Shown here in pieces: positions 11,789 to 25,138 of a DNA stretch of 64,000 nt. The position numbers and the translations under genes are program-made. Every line of letters begins with the position of its first letter. The stretch's first letter is position 1. The stretch comes from Rhinopomastus cyanomelas. Its lineage: Eukaryota; Chordata; Aves; Bucerotiformes; Rhinopomastidae. The stretch spans positions 1 to 64,000 of the forward strand of contig VXBP01001845.1 in the NCBI GenBank assembly GCA_013400115.1, given 5' to 3'. Below the pieces are notes generated by a model, which had not been told where the DNA came from, ran no database searches, and saw nothing but the letters and a program-made list of their open reading frames with translations.

Positions 11789-11789
11789 N

Positions 11790-14505
11790 GGTGATACCAC
11801 ATGATATCAAACTTATAAAATAAAGGTGGGAAATGAAGGAGGAAGAGGCCGACATTTGGAGTGAATGCTTCTCTCCTCCCAAGTCACTTTACGTGTGACA
11901 GAGCCTTGCTTTGCTGGAGATGGCTGAGCATCTCTTTGCTGATGGGAAGTAGAGAATTAATGCCTTGGTTTGCCTTACGTGCATGCACAGCTTTTGCCCA
12001 ACCTGTTAAACCTTCTTTATCTCAACCCATGAGTTTTCTCGCTTTTACTTTTCCAGTTCTCCTCCCACTCTGACCTGGGGAATGAACGAGCAGCTGAGCG
12101 GGCTTTGGTTGCCAGGCAGGGTTAAATCACAACGCTTTCTTTATGGTCCTTCCTGAGGCAAGGAAGCAAAACACTCAGGGTCTGTGCAGGCATTTCTCTT
12201 GCTCCGTGCCAGCTCCAATCCCACGTGAACACAGGCACTATCAGCCAACTCCCCACGCCACCCTGCACCATCCGCCCTGACCAGAGCACGGGCTGACAGC
12301 CTTGCTGCGAGAAGTGGCCAGTTCCACTCAGGCATTAACAAGGCTTCTTGTACCTGTGTTTCCCCAATAATCTTTCCTCTTCTTACCACACACGGTGAGA
12401 CTTGCTGCAAATCAAAATGCAAACAAAACCACCCCTGAAGCCCACCAGTCCCTTTAAACTCTCATTCTGTTACACAAAAGATGTTCTTTGGCCCAAGGGG
12501 CTCATAAATCCAGGCACAGTTTTGGGTTGGGTATCTATAGTGCAGGCTGTAGCAACTTAAAACTCTGAAGAATGAGCTGGGGCTGTTTTGTCACCATTTA
12601 TTATGTTGATTGCCTATTTATTCCTTGAAGGAGGATTCTGCTTAATGTTCTGTGCTTTGAAACAGCCTGGCAGCTGGTGTAAATGAGTTATAGACCCATT
12701 TGCCACCAAATCAAAGCCCAGAGCCAGATCAAAGCCAGATCAAAAAAATCATTTCTCTGTCACAGACTGGAGGGCTTCTTCTCTGCCCTGTAAATAAAAT
12801 TGATATTATTTCATCCAACTTCTATTTTCTCCTGATCAAAATATGATTATGTCTAATGCCATCCTGTCCAGGGCACTGCAGTTATACGAGATGTGAAAGC
12901 TTATTGATGTATTCAATTACTGGATGCTGCTCCATTGTCTGCTGAGCAGAGATGCTCAGTTATCGGTTCTTTAGAGCTGTACGTTTCTGCCTAACAAAGT
13001 CATAACTCCCACAATTACCTGCCTGATGGATGGAAAACAGAAATATCTCATGAGTCCAATGCTGTTACCAGCTCTTCTCCATCTCTAAAATTGCTTTATA
13101 TTAATGAGATTAGGGCTGTGAAGGAGGTATCACGAGATTTAATTATTTATATTTTTCCCTCCTATGGTAGGAGCACACTCAGGCTTCTTGATCTGCATAA
13201 CGATTATTCTGTAGCACAGCGTTTCCGCAAGAAGAGCTGGATGAAATGCGGAAAGCAATGAAGTGTAACCTTTCTAAAGGCTTAAATACCTAGGGCTTAT
13301 GCATCTATTTTCCTGTCATCTAGACACCTAACCAATACACCACAAGAGTTGTCACAAGAGTCCTTATCGGAACCTGCACTGAAAATATGAGCGACAACAT
13401 TAGGCTGGAGAACACAGGCTAGGGTGCTTGCTGCATCACTCACGTGTCCATGTTATTCATAAGCATGGGGAGCATTAGTGATATTTTTCTCCCTACAGCT
13501 TTTTCTCTTGTATGCAGAATCCTGCTCTCCAAACACCAACGGACTCTCATTTGTATTGTTTTCCTGGGAAATCTAATCGGAGGTTATATGACCCCTGGCA
13601 GTGGATTTCCACCCCTCGCTTGTAATAGATTTTTTTTTTCATCAAACAGAAAGACCTGCTCTTACTACAATTTACTCTGATGAGACAGACAAAGAGAGGT
13701 GTTTTTCACACAGCTCTTCTGGGATGCTGTTCTCTGCAGTCAGCACTGAGATTTTAATATGAACAGTGTAGCAACAAAACTGAACTGCCCTAAAGGCTGT
13801 TGAGGCTGGTTCTATGTTTATTACTATCTGTGTTACCCAAAAAAAGCATTTCATCTTTGTCATCTTTAAACAGACAAGTTTCAATCTCACATGGAAGAAG
13901 TTATCATGGAGGTGAAGCACACGAAGATGACCCTGTAAGTACAACGACCTGAAAAAAATGGTTCAGATTGGGCTGTAAAGAAAAGTTGCTCCTAAGTGGG
14001 CAAACAAAATACTTCTCCAACTAAGAGTGAGTTTTCTCACCTTAAAAATTTAGTAACACGTGTTCTTGGCTTGGTCCAGCACAGGGTGTAGTCTGATGGT
14101 GAGGCTGTGTGCCCCCTGGGAGTGATTAGATCACTTAGCAGCTCTTTCTGGCACTCCTGACTGAGTATTGCATGCAGTTGGTGACATTTAATTCATCACC
14201 CTCAGCTCCCAGGAGGTGGAATTATGAAGCTTTTCAGAAGTGACCGCACAGCCCCGTGTCCTGCCGCTCCTCCCACCTACTTGTTTCCATCTCTACCTGA
14301 CTGCCTCTCAAACAAAAAGGGTTAAAGTGTCACTGCCGCACCGATGATTTTCAGCAGTATTTCTCCCTCTCACTCATCATTCTGCAGCATTCTGACTGCT
14401 GTCACCCTACTTTATTATATATAGCAGATGACAGGAGTAATCTTTAGTTCAGAGATGACTTTTATCAAACCTTAGCATGGTACAAGCAGCATTACTTGAT
14501 ATCCC
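11790..14505. other. Unique non-coding DNA with enhancer-like texture
   Basis: No gene or repeat recognised. The part from about 12590 to 13160 is AT-rich, with TAAT-type and TGATTG-type motifs and a small duplicated block (AGCCAGATCAA, near 12720-12745). It reads like many avian conserved non-coding elements, but this is an impression that needs cross-species alignment. Confidence 0.4.
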
Positions 14506-14584
14506 TTATTGATAGGTACTTACTTATCCAATATACCCAGTGATACTCCGTATCACTTATTGATGGGTACTTATTGACGGGTAC
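14506..14584. repeat. Degenerate 14-bp tandem repeat, three copies
   Basis: TTATTGATAGGTAC (14506-14519), TTATTGATGGGTAC (14557-14570) and TTATTGACGGGTAC (14571-14584) are near-identical. The last two are adjacent. The spacer between copies 1 and 2 has further related pieces (TACTTATCC, GATACTCCGTATCAC). It is a small decayed satellite-like patch. Confidence 0.75.
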
Positions 14585-17500
14585 TCCTGTCAGTGCCAGA
14601 GACAGCCACATCTTCCCTTCAGACCCCACATTTATTTTGGATGCATTTATTATACAACATTTTGGCCAGTCCACTGCAACATTAAGGAGGGAAATCTGTT
14701 ATACCTAGGATCTCTACAGCCTTTCATAGGGAAAAGCAAATCAGATCAGTTAAACCAGTATAGATAAAACCCTGGAACAGTAGCTCTGAAGATTAGACAT
14801 CTGCATCTATTTAATGATTGATGTCTTTGGACTTGTGCTTTCCTCTGTATCTCAAATACTCTTTTCCCTCTTTACTCAGAAGCCTGTAATGCTGCTGTAA
14901 GAAACTGTAAATCAATATAGTTTTGTCGGTATTTGTTTAGAAAGCATATGTTATCCTGTGAAGTGGAACTATTTATGACATTTGCAGAAAGCTATGAATA
15001 ATCACACATCATTAAAACTGTTGATTGGAAGCGTCTTTGCCACGACATCTTTAATCCGTGGAAAAAGTAAACGCAAAAACGCTCAAGTAAAAGGAGCTAA
15101 ACCACCCAAACTTCAGGAGGTCGGTACCTCAAATTGTTTCATCTATTACATTCTAGATGTAAAATAAAGGAAGGAGTTGCTGGCAAGGCCAACAGCAAAA
15201 CTTCCAGTTTTGGATTTCCTCCAGTTGGGTTAATTTCCTAAGGAATGAAGAGTGTCTGTTACCTTTAGGAGGTAGATCAAGGCTCCTTTCTATCACACAT
15301 GGACTCTTACATTAGCTCTACACTCTTCGCATTAAAAAGAGGGTATATTTTCCTGAATTCAGAACATCAGTCTACTCATTGCTAAGGAAATATAACAGTA
15401 GTGTCACGTAATGTACATGCTGGGAATAACTCTATTTGTTTGCAGAAATTATCAAGACTCAGGAGTTAGAGAAATTGAAGGAGTGAGACTTCGCCAGTGT
15501 AAAGCATAGAAGAACTGCTGCACCGAGCAAGTTCTTCTCATATCCCATGCGGTAGGAGTCGATAGAATTATCACCTCTGTGGGCAATGCCTATCACAGAC
15601 AAACTCAGTACATCTGAAACACAGGCTGCCCTTGCAATGACCCAGGAAACAGTCCTCGTGAGCACCAACATCCTACTTATTCCCAAACATATCCATAAAC
15701 GGTAGACAAGTACCTCGGAAGAGGCAGCCATTTCCAGGCTGGTTCCTTAGTGACCAACAGGAATGAAACAAACTACAAGACACAGAACTGGGTTTCTCAT
15801 CCTGCATGCCAGGCAGTGATGTTTTAAGGAGGTTTCATTCCTCTAAAGCTAAACCGACTGCTTTTAAATCAACAGATTACTAACAGGGATGTCATACGTG
15901 CAGCTAACACTTCTGGAAAAGTAATAATTAAAAAAACATGAATATGATCCAAATTCCAGTGGAAAGAAGGGCATCTTCATACAGCAACTACCCACAGGAG
16001 AAGAGTTCCCACCTTTTCTGCAAAGTCTCTACTCTCTGCTACAAACATTCTCGGAGAGCATCCAAAACTCCGCAACCTCGATGTCACGTCTGGCTCAGTA
16101 GGTTTTTTTCCCATTTCTTAATCCTATTTCTTTAGTAGAACTACATGCACTGATGTTTCCACGAGGCTTCACTCTTGTAGCTCTACCCACATTCCTATAT
16201 CCCTGCTCCTGGTCTTGTGTTCCTTTTACCCTCAATCACTCTGCCCATTAGTCTCAGCTCTGCTAATCTCTCCACAGCACCACCGCACGCTGGACACAGC
16301 TTTGAGACAACAGGGACTGTGCCCACATGGACACAATGGATATGGATTTGCCAGAGACAGAATTTAAGTCCCTATCCCTCTGTCCTAAAACAAACCCAAA
16401 ATCCAAGGATTTCTTTAAACAGAAAAACAAACACAAACCCTGTTCAACCCTGAATTAGAGCACGTTCAGCCCCATTGTAATCTGGGTGCAGTACTTTAGG
16501 TTGGATGGTTCTGCTGAAGATCATTTGCTCCACTACCACATTCAGCTCCTGGCCAGAAAGCTCTGCCCTATCCTCCTAAGCCTGCAAATATTTGTAGTGT
16601 TTATCAGGGTAACACAAGCCTATTCTCAGTGAGACAATGAGCACGTTGCTGGAAAGAGGACATAACATCTGCCAAACCTCCAAGCGTCACAAACTAGACT
16701 TTCACAGGAACATTCCATTTTGGCCTTTGGGAAAAACACACTTCCTCACTCTGTTTGCTGGCTAACTTTGGTTCAAGACAGACAGCAAACTGCCTCTCAA
16801 GCTGGTAAAAGTTTGTCAAAATTATAACCAACCAAAAGTGAGGCGGGCACATTACTTCTTGAGGCGGACTGATGCCTCCCAATGTCACTCTCTTCAATTT
16901 ACATATTCTAGGAATATACACTCTCGAAATATATCTCAATATTGTACCCATCAGATGGCTCAGAAAAAAGTGCCCCAAAACAGACACTGGATCCCTTCCA
17001 GTACGATCACATTAAATGATGCATTTTAAATAATTGAGTCATTCAGCACCTCAGTTGTTTTTGAAAACCAGTAGCAAACGTACAGGTGTGTCCTGTTCTT
17101 GCACCTAAGAAGTTGCAAGATACAACAATACCTTCAGGTGAAGAAGAAGAATGAGAAACACACACTAAAATAAATCCACACCGATGCTTTCTATGTGCCA
17201 TTCATTTTGGATGTAATCCAAACCTGACTGCATTCAGAAATATATTCACTATATTTGGATAAAGCCATTACTCATGAGAAACACTTCTGCAAGCGTGCAC
17301 TGATTTAAACATAATAATACATCCACATCTCACAAGCAGCAAACAGTCAAAGCAAACAATTTACAAGCTTTGTTTGCAAGATCTATGCAGTGAGTACCTA
17401 GGAATAAATAATCCCTTTGCTGAAATCAGGGTCAACTCGCACATCAGGGGGACAGAAAGCCAAAACTAAATCAGGTGCAAGTTCATTTTCATTGCATGCT

Positions 17501-20500
17501 TTACGCAGATCTCTGTACAAACGAGTTGAACTGGGCCTGAAATCATTTGATTTGGATTATTTTTGGCACCATAGGCTATCTAACTTTTGGAGAGTGGAAT
17601 GTGAACTTGAAAACAAATAAACTCATTCCACTCCCTTTCCAGTGCCCCACCTCACAGAAATACCTTTGCCCAGAACATCACTAGAAACATCACACAGAGC
17701 AGAGCTTCCACTTTGACACCTGGAAGCAGGGAGGCAGTAGGAAGAGCCACAAACCCCAACATAAACAGCCGTGTTACACAACACAACATCCGTCTGTGCT
17801 GCGCCTGGGGACCGGCTGCACTGCTCTCCACAAAAACCCAGGCTGGCTTCCTGCCTGCCAGCACAAGGACGGAGGGCAGCAAGCAGCTAGCGCTCAAAGC
17901 TGGCAGCAAACCACCCCACTGTTTGCCCAGCCGTGCCCAAAATGACTGATAATTGCCTTGTACAAAAGCACACGAAACCTTTTCCAAGATTCCAAGGAGA
18001 CGTAGGCTGCGTGGCTGCCCGGGAGCCATCAGCTGGAGCCCTACACGGTGATGCTCTCCTTTCTTTATGCACTTTGTGGTGGTGTTCACTGCTGGCAACT
18101 GCTGTTCAGAGCTGCTGGCTCCAGTGAATTTTTAGCATATTCATTAAAAAACTTGGACTACAGCTACTGCCTTTCTGCCAAGCAGATCTGTTTGTGAAGG
18201 TAGTGTCATCGCTGGAGAACTTTATTTTGAAAGATCAGCCTTTCAAGCTTGTACTACCCAGTGAATTGTTTAAACAACTTCAGATAACAAATAGTTCAAT
18301 GGGATATAGGTGAAACTTTATTCCTATTTAGTTTAAGAGGACAAGGCTCAGATTTCTGGGTTTGTTTAGTGGCTGAAAGTTTAGATGCTCATTTTATCCT
18401 AGACAACAGCAGGACAACATGGCCAAATACAAATGTCCCTTTGAACTGCAGCTTCCAGAAGGCAGCATGAATATTTGGCTTATCCAGATTCAGTTTAAGT
18501 GTGCAGATTTCTTTGTGAGATAGCAGAAATATAGTTTAATGCTTTGAAATAGCATCCCTGGATGGCGAACTACTATCAAACAAATCTTTTGCAAGTTTAA
18601 CTTAACTTGCCCTAGAAACATCAGTGAGAGGAAAAAAGTAACAATTAAACACTGTCCCATAAGTGATTAAAAATATTAATGACACTGAACAGGAATGCAA
18701 TAGCAGTGTCTGGATGCCCAGTCTGGAGCAGGGAAGTAAGTCACAGAAACAGAATGTGCAAACAGCTAGATGTCAGGAACCAACGAGAAGATTTCTTAAC
18801 ACTTTATTTATTTCAGCTGCTTTAGTGTAAAATGAAGGTTTCAGCACTCTGCTATAATATGGCTCTAAACAGCAGCACCTCCTAAAGCACTTCTCTTCTG
18901 TACAAGACAGGCAGGAAAACTATAAACTCATTTAACTTCACAATTTTAACAAAATAAGAACTGAACTCGTGCCAGAGCTGGAAAAAAAAAAAAAACCAAC
19001 CTAATTTCGGTTCAAGTTCAAGGAAATAATCACATTTGATTTGCTTGCACTGAAATACTGCCTTTAAAACACTCAACCCTTTCATGGCAGAGACGGTCAT
19101 AACTTTTGAGCCTCAAGAGGTTTTTCTAGTGTCGTCCTCTCTAAACACTGATATTCTGCTTTGCAATACTCCTCCCCAAAAATCTCAAACACATTCTTAA
19201 CCGCAGAGTCAGTCTGAGGGGACGCACTTCTTAAATTAAGCTTCTATTAAAATTCCTCGCATCTGGACCACGGCACTTGGCGGTATTAGCAATAATCATT
19301 AAACCCAGCCAAAGACCTTTTGACAGAAAACTGAGGTTTTGACCAGAGGGACTATTTAAGAAGAGAATGTGGTTTTACTTTAAACAAGCTTTCCTTGGAG
19401 AAAGAACTTATTCTGATGGCTTTTGGTTTACAAAAGCAAGAAGTTGACATTTTCTGCAGGAAGTGCAGCATCTTCTGATTAGCTCTAATAGCCACTTTTG
19501 GGAGATGCTGCAATTTATCCCAGCATTTGAAGTAGTTGAGTGTCATTAATTGCTATTCACCAGGGTATTCAAAGCACTTGGTACCTGGTAAAGATGGGAG
19601 CTAGAAATCAGACTTCAGGCTAGGATTGAACAAAACACTTCAGCACACGAACGAAGGCTGAGCTGAACACAAATCTCCTGTGCTTTGTTAACCCAGAACT
19701 GTGCTTTACAAACACCAGCAAATGTGTCAGACCAAGGGCTAGTTTAAGTATCTGAAAGTAAAATGTTTGTTCATTACTTGGTTTTCAAGTTTCAAAAGTT
19801 GGGCACCTTTTTCATACATTAAGTGCTGCTAGAAAGTTCTCCAATGATTTTCACCCTGTTTTACTCTTTTCTCACTTCATGTTTTTCAAAAAGACTCTCT
19901 TCAAACTAAATATATCTCAGGCTGATATTAAAGCCACATCATCATTTACCCTGATAAGCCAGATATTGATAGTACCCAAGCTATGGTAATATGTAATTCT
20001 CGTCAAAAGAGTCACTTACTTCATTTCCCATCCTCAGAGATGCGCTCTCTAAGTTGGTTTCTGATGGAAACAAATGAAGGCAATGATTTGTCTTGAATAA
20101 TAAAGCACCTGCAGCTGTTTGCAGCATTTAGAATGATGGCTTATCATTAGCAGAAATGCTTGTATATTCCAAGCACCCTACATACCTTGCAGGTAGGACA
20201 TCAGGGTCTGTGCCATTTACCTTAGTTTCTCATCATTTTCCAATAACAAGAACATCAAGCATGCAGCACATACATCACCTGCCTAGGAGCCTGGATCTTC
20301 TCTAGATAGTGACCTTTGAATAAAGTCCCCTCTGCCCCCTAAAAGTCAATAGGAAATATTTTCTTAGACTTGAATCATGTAGAATCTATAAAGCAGAACT
20401 TCCTTCTGGGTCTGGAAGGCAGTGAGCATGACGAGAGGCTGGCCTGTGGCTGGGCACTGGTAAATGCTAAGTAACTTCAGCAAGGATTTTAAAACCAATT

Positions 20501-22180
20501 GTACACACAGATATTCCCCAAGCTAGCAAAGCTTTTAGGGCTGGCTGTCGGGTTTGTCTTCCTTTGTTCTTAGCAACCCAAATGAGGTAAGACCTCTGTA
20601 CATATTCTTGCGCAGACCTGAGCAAGGAGCAGTGGTAACTCTGGGGAACTGGATGTGGGGCCACCAGCCTGCCAGCCAACATGGGAGCTGGGTGCAGCTT
20701 TTAGTGTGATCATACAATGAGCAACTCGATTTCATTCAAAATGGATTAACTCATTACAGAAAACAGGAGAACACACTGCACAGCAATGTGTGAGGAAATT
20801 TGAAGGCAGTTAAAGCACTTAAAATACCGTGAAGCTTCAGTATGACAAGGAAGGATGCATTTGCAGAAGTATAATTGACTATTAAGAAAGTTTAAATAAT
20901 TACACATTAATTGCTAAACTATTCATTAAGGGAACATGGGATCCCTTTACTATCCCAAAATAGCTTCAGGTTTTCAGCAATTCCACAATCACAGCCAGGT
21001 GAATCAGTTACTTGTCACCACCATTCAAATCTTTGGTGATCTATTAAGGAATAAGTGTCCATCCAGCTAGTGTTTCACATGGCTGTGTCTTTGAGCCAGC
21101 TCTGTCTCTTGCTGCATGTTCACAAGTTACAGCTCCATCACAAAGTTAATACTAGATCAATTACTACAATTAACAGGATCAATAATAAGTTAACAATAAC
21201 GCATTTTTCCTCCTAAGACAAACTGCTGCATTCACACAGCCCTAAGCTCAAATGAACCAGCAGCATTAACATCAAGAAGTCTCAGACCACTGGGGCAAGC
21301 ACAGAACAGCTTTTCAGCCAAGACTTATAGGAGTCCCCCATCTCAGTGATATCCTGGATTTGCCTGGGATGCACAGTAATCAAGCACAAAAACTAGCAAT
21401 GCCAGTCTCACTGCCCTCCCTGTAGTCTCATGCAGCCACACTGTGGTCTTCAAAATACCGCTGACCCAACCCAGCAGCACACAGCCAGGACGAGCTGTAC
21501 CTACTGCTATTTATTTTCATCATGATGGTAATTACATTTGGTGGCTGTGTCTCTCAGCAACCTGCACAGACTCTAGTCCTAGTCTCAATTTATTTCAGCT
21601 TTGACACTGCTGCCTTTGATGTCCTCCTACCCACGAAAGGGTTTTCCTAATTCCTCTTGTCCCACTGTTTTGCCCTTCAAAACCTCTGCTCCTTCCAGGC
21701 AGCAATACTGCTCTCACAGACATCACAAAAGACATCTTATTGTCTCACCAGCTGAGAGACATGTCTCCACCCCTCAGGAGGCACGCTGCAGCACACTCCT
21801 TAAGCCCACTGTATATGTGGTGCATGCCATATACCGTGCATCATCCTAGCCCATAACTGCTCTCTCCCAGAAGACCCAAGGAACGAAGAAGGGCAGCAGC
21901 CCACCCTGCTCTTTGGCACTAGAAGGCTTTGTGCTGCAGAGGAGGGGAGTAGTTTTTGACAACACAACCAGTTTTCGCTGACAGCTCGGGGAAATTGTGG
22001 AAAGGCCACCAGACACACAGGAACAACAATCAGCAGATAATAAGACACCGAACTCCCTTGCTGAGAGGCTGATTCTAGCATTCAGGATATTGCTTGTCTG
22101 AAAAGCTGGGAGCTCACATTCAATAGCCTGGCAATCTACTGATGGCCCTCTCCTGCTTCTCTGCCTTCCCCTTCCAAGGT
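14585..22180. other. Unique non-coding DNA, CR1-free
   Basis: Continuation of the repeat-poor block. Stretches around 20030-20200 and 20860-21000 are AT-rich with TAAT/ATTA motifs. A poly-A run lies near 18980. The 17650-18130 part is richer in G+C and has overlapping short frames on both strands, but they have no motif and no CpG-island character. I see no gene. Confidence 0.5.
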
Positions 22181-22394
22181 GAGGAGGAGGGTATGGAACT
22201 TCTTCACAGTGAGGGTGACGGAGCACTGGAACAGGCGGCCCAGGGGGGTTGTGGAGTCTCCTCTGGAGATGTTTAACACCCACCTGGATATGTTCCTGTG
22301 TGACTTGGTCTAGGTGATCCTGCTGTGGCAGGAGGATTGGACTAGATGATCTTTCAAGGTCTCTTCCAATCCCTAATGTTCTGTGATTCTGTGG
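22181..22394 (+). mobile_element. CR1 LINE, 3' fragment with ORF2 C-terminus
   Basis: Plus-strand CR1 3' end: GGAACTTCTTCACAGTGAGG, GGAGCACTGGAACAGGC, GTGGAGTCTCC, GTCTAGGTGATCCTGCTGTGG, GATTGGACTAGATGATC, CCCTAATGTTCTGTGATTCTGTG. It is the dominant subfamily of the window. It covers only the last residues of ORF2 and the 3' UTR. The long minus-strand frame here (21846-22520) is antisense to it and not a gene. Confidence 0.95.
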
Positions 22395-22983
22395 AGGCAC
22401 CTGTAGCCCTGTAGCCCCTGCAGTGCTGGCCACTGCAGCCTTCAGATGCACAATTAGAGCTCCTTCACCAGAGGCCAATAATGTTGCATGCTGCTGGATC
22501 AGCCTTGCCTTCCTGGCCACAGGACCTTTGTGCCAGTCTCAGGTCTTCTTTCTGTTCCCAAAGAGATGATGTGACCACTGCCTGTCTCCATCACCCTTGC
22601 ATGTAGCACTCCTACAAATGGGCTCAGAGCAAGACAACGGTGGGGGAAAGCCCCCCGAGAGGGGTGAGGGGCTGTGCAGGAGTGATATTTCTCTAGGATA
22701 CTCTACGGAAACCAGCCTCAGTGGTGGGAAGAGGTGAAGCCCCATGGGCAAATCTCTCAGGCCAATCCAGGAGTTGAGAGAATGGTTCCTCTCCCTTTGC
22801 ATGGTGCTCAGTAAGAGCCACACTCACACATGCAGTTAAGTGAGAGACCTATGCACAACACCACGACATGACAGGGGAAACTCTCCTTCCTTTGTTTCAC
22901 TCCAAAGCAACATGAAATCCTGGAAAAGTAATGCTTGAGAAGTCACCTAATGTGTGTCTTTAGTCCCAAATCAACATCAAATC
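22395..22983. other. Unique non-coding DNA
   Basis: Nothing recognised. Short minus-strand frames have no identifiable motifs. Confidence 0.45.
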
Positions 22984-23072
22984 TGTTCCTAGCAGATGCT
23001 TGTCTAATCTAGCCTTTAAAAAGCTCTGAGGATAGAGGTATTTTTTCCCCTGCTTGGTTAGGCTATGCATAA
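22984..23072 (-). mobile_element. Possible ancient CR1/L3-type LINE relic
   Basis: TGTTCCTAGCAGATGCTTG followed by TCTAATCTAGCCTTTAAAAA resembles the reverse complement of old CR1/L3 elements, in which this stretch precedes the conserved 'conserved-intron-like' 3' region. After about 23040 the similarity fades. Based on memory of the family wording only. Confidence 0.4.
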
Positions 23073-24689
23073 AATTTAAAAGATTTTAGGTAACAGCATG
23101 CAAGCTGCTACAGCAAATTTTGCAAGCCTGTGCACAGGGCTATTACCATATTCCAATATTATTGGCCTCGCCTTTTGCTGTGGGTTGCTGAACTAATATG
23201 AAATTCTGATTGAATTTGTGCTGCCAGTGGAAAAGCTGGAAATCGGTAAACACGCTAAGAGCAGCCTGTGTCTGCAAGAGCACCAGGCAAAGGACTGCCA
23301 CGGGGAATGAGGGAAAAGCCTTGAAGAAATGCTTCAGAGTGAACAAGCTCTACTAAGTCCTGCAGAATTGCTGTGGGAACATCTGCCCTTCATCACAAGG
23401 ATCCCTGCAGTGGTTTAGAGCCAGTGGTTAATGTATCATCTAATGGCCATGGAAATGAAAGCAGAAAGGAGAAGAAAAGCAGAGGAGGAAGAGATTGTTC
23501 CAGAAACTTTGCTCACACCAGCAAGCGTTTTCTGCCTTATGGAAAGTACCATATTACCTCAGGTTCTTACACAACTGGAGCTTTCTACCCAACCTGTTTC
23601 CATGCAGTCTTTGCCATGAGCTTGGGAGCTGTCTTTCTGCAGCATCTGGGCTTTAGGGAATCAGCTTGGCTGCAACACACCACCTGCAAGGCATTTCTCA
23701 TTCTCTCTTCAAAAGCCTCCATCAGCCTGTGTGTTGAGGGTAGTAAGCAAACCCATGCAAGTTTGACAGGGCTCCCATAGCTGGCTGTGGCCCCCACAAA
23801 GGCTTTTTCTCTTGCATTAAAGCTCTCCCAAGAACATTTTCCATTGTCTGAGCTGTACGAGCATCACTTCCTTCATGAGAAATGAGAGCTCACAGCTAAT
23901 GCACAGAGGCCGTGCAACCCCATCCACGGGCAGGTGCTCGGCTTGTTATGCCAAGTGAATCAACACTAAATATTACACACCAGCAGCGGCTCCGTCCTTG
24001 CTTTCAGCCACTGCAAGGGACCTCAAACTGTGATCAGCTCATCCTGAAGAAGTGCAGACTTCAAAGCAGCGTGGCAGACAGACATGAAGGTGTGCATTTC
24101 TTTTCAGTCCTTAACCAGCATCTTCAAATGGGTTTTTCATCTAAGCATACACATATCCCATGGGATTGTCTGTTAAAAATCATAATTTTTCTGAACCAGT
24201 GTAGGAGCAGTAAGAGAAACAGCAGGGGAGAACAGTCCCTTAACTTGTCTCACGGCAGCCACGACACAGCAGGGCAGAATTCTGTCCTTTAAAGGCGAAA
24301 CAATCAGGATGCGGGCAGGAGTTCAGGATATACGTGGAGAAAATGCTACTCAGGGGTGATACTTGTAAACCTTTACAGACATGTAGAATCCAGTCAAGCC
24401 TCCTCACAATTCATGCAGTCACCCCAGAAACTAGTCATCACCCACACTATTATTTCCGTTGCTCCCAAGTGATGATTGTGCACCAGTAACACAGCAGTTT
24501 TGAATTATTTATGGTACTCGACACACTTTGACATAAATGCTAGCCTTTCTCACGTTCACCAGGGGCTCTTGTATTAAGAGCAGAGAATCAAAACTGGGAT
24601 TAGGAACAAAGGAGAAAGAGTCAAGACAGAAATCAGGGACCAATTTTGGTTAGCCACCTGGTCGTCCTTGAATCACGTTTCAGTTTTCA
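23073..24689. other. Unique non-coding DNA
   Basis: Two overlapping plus-strand frames at 23373-23780 and one at 23912-24292 have no recognisable domain. No repeats seen. Confidence 0.45.
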
Positions 24690-24850
24690 CGTAATGAGAA
24701 GTCTCACACTCTAAGCTTCAGGGGATCTGCATTAAATTCCCAGCTCTTGTACAGGTCTAAAATGTCCTGGTCACTGATTATTTCCTTATGACTCAGTTTC
24801 CCACACACGAGGAAGAAGCTAATTTTCAAAACAGGTCATTAAGATAAAAT
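24690..24850 (+). mobile_element. MIR/CORE-SINE-like relic
   Basis: GGATCTGCATTAAATTCCCAG, then CTCTTGTACAGG, TGTCCTGGTCACTG and GACTCAGTTTCCCACA, follow the order of MIR-type SINEs (B-box region, 'ordinary' TGTGACCTTGGGCAAGTCAC block, CTCAGTTTCCC core). It is strongly decayed, as expected for an ancient amniote SINE in a bird genome. Edges are approximate. Confidence 0.6.
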
Positions 24851-25138
24851 GAAGAACATTTGAATTGCTTAGCCATTACTGCGATGGTCGATGCGAGCAG
24901 AAAAACAGCTCAAGGCGGTGTTCACTTAGAGGAGGGTTGTAGGGCAAACCAGCTTGCCACATCAAAACAAGCAAATCTAATTTCAACTCACAGTTATTTT
25001 GATATTTATTTAATTGTCTTGCCATTAACGCTTTCACTTTTTTTTTTAAAGGGAGAATGTTCCGTTTCTTGAAGTGATTCTACAGCTGCTTCTTTTAAAT
25101 CTTCTTTTCTCCAAATGAACCGGCTAATTCTAGGACTA
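24851..25138. other. Unique non-coding DNA
   Basis: Short AT-rich spacer with a poly-T run near 25040; nothing recognised. Confidence 0.45.

Noticed and set aside
17650..18130. Possible CpG island with overlapping frames on both strands
   Set aside because: Moderately GC-rich but with few CpG sites; the frames overlap antisense to each other and have no motif.
21846..22520. 224-codon minus-strand frame
   Set aside because: Its central part is the antisense of a plus-strand CR1 3' end (TLGIGRDLERSSSP is the usual antisense reading of this CR1 tail).
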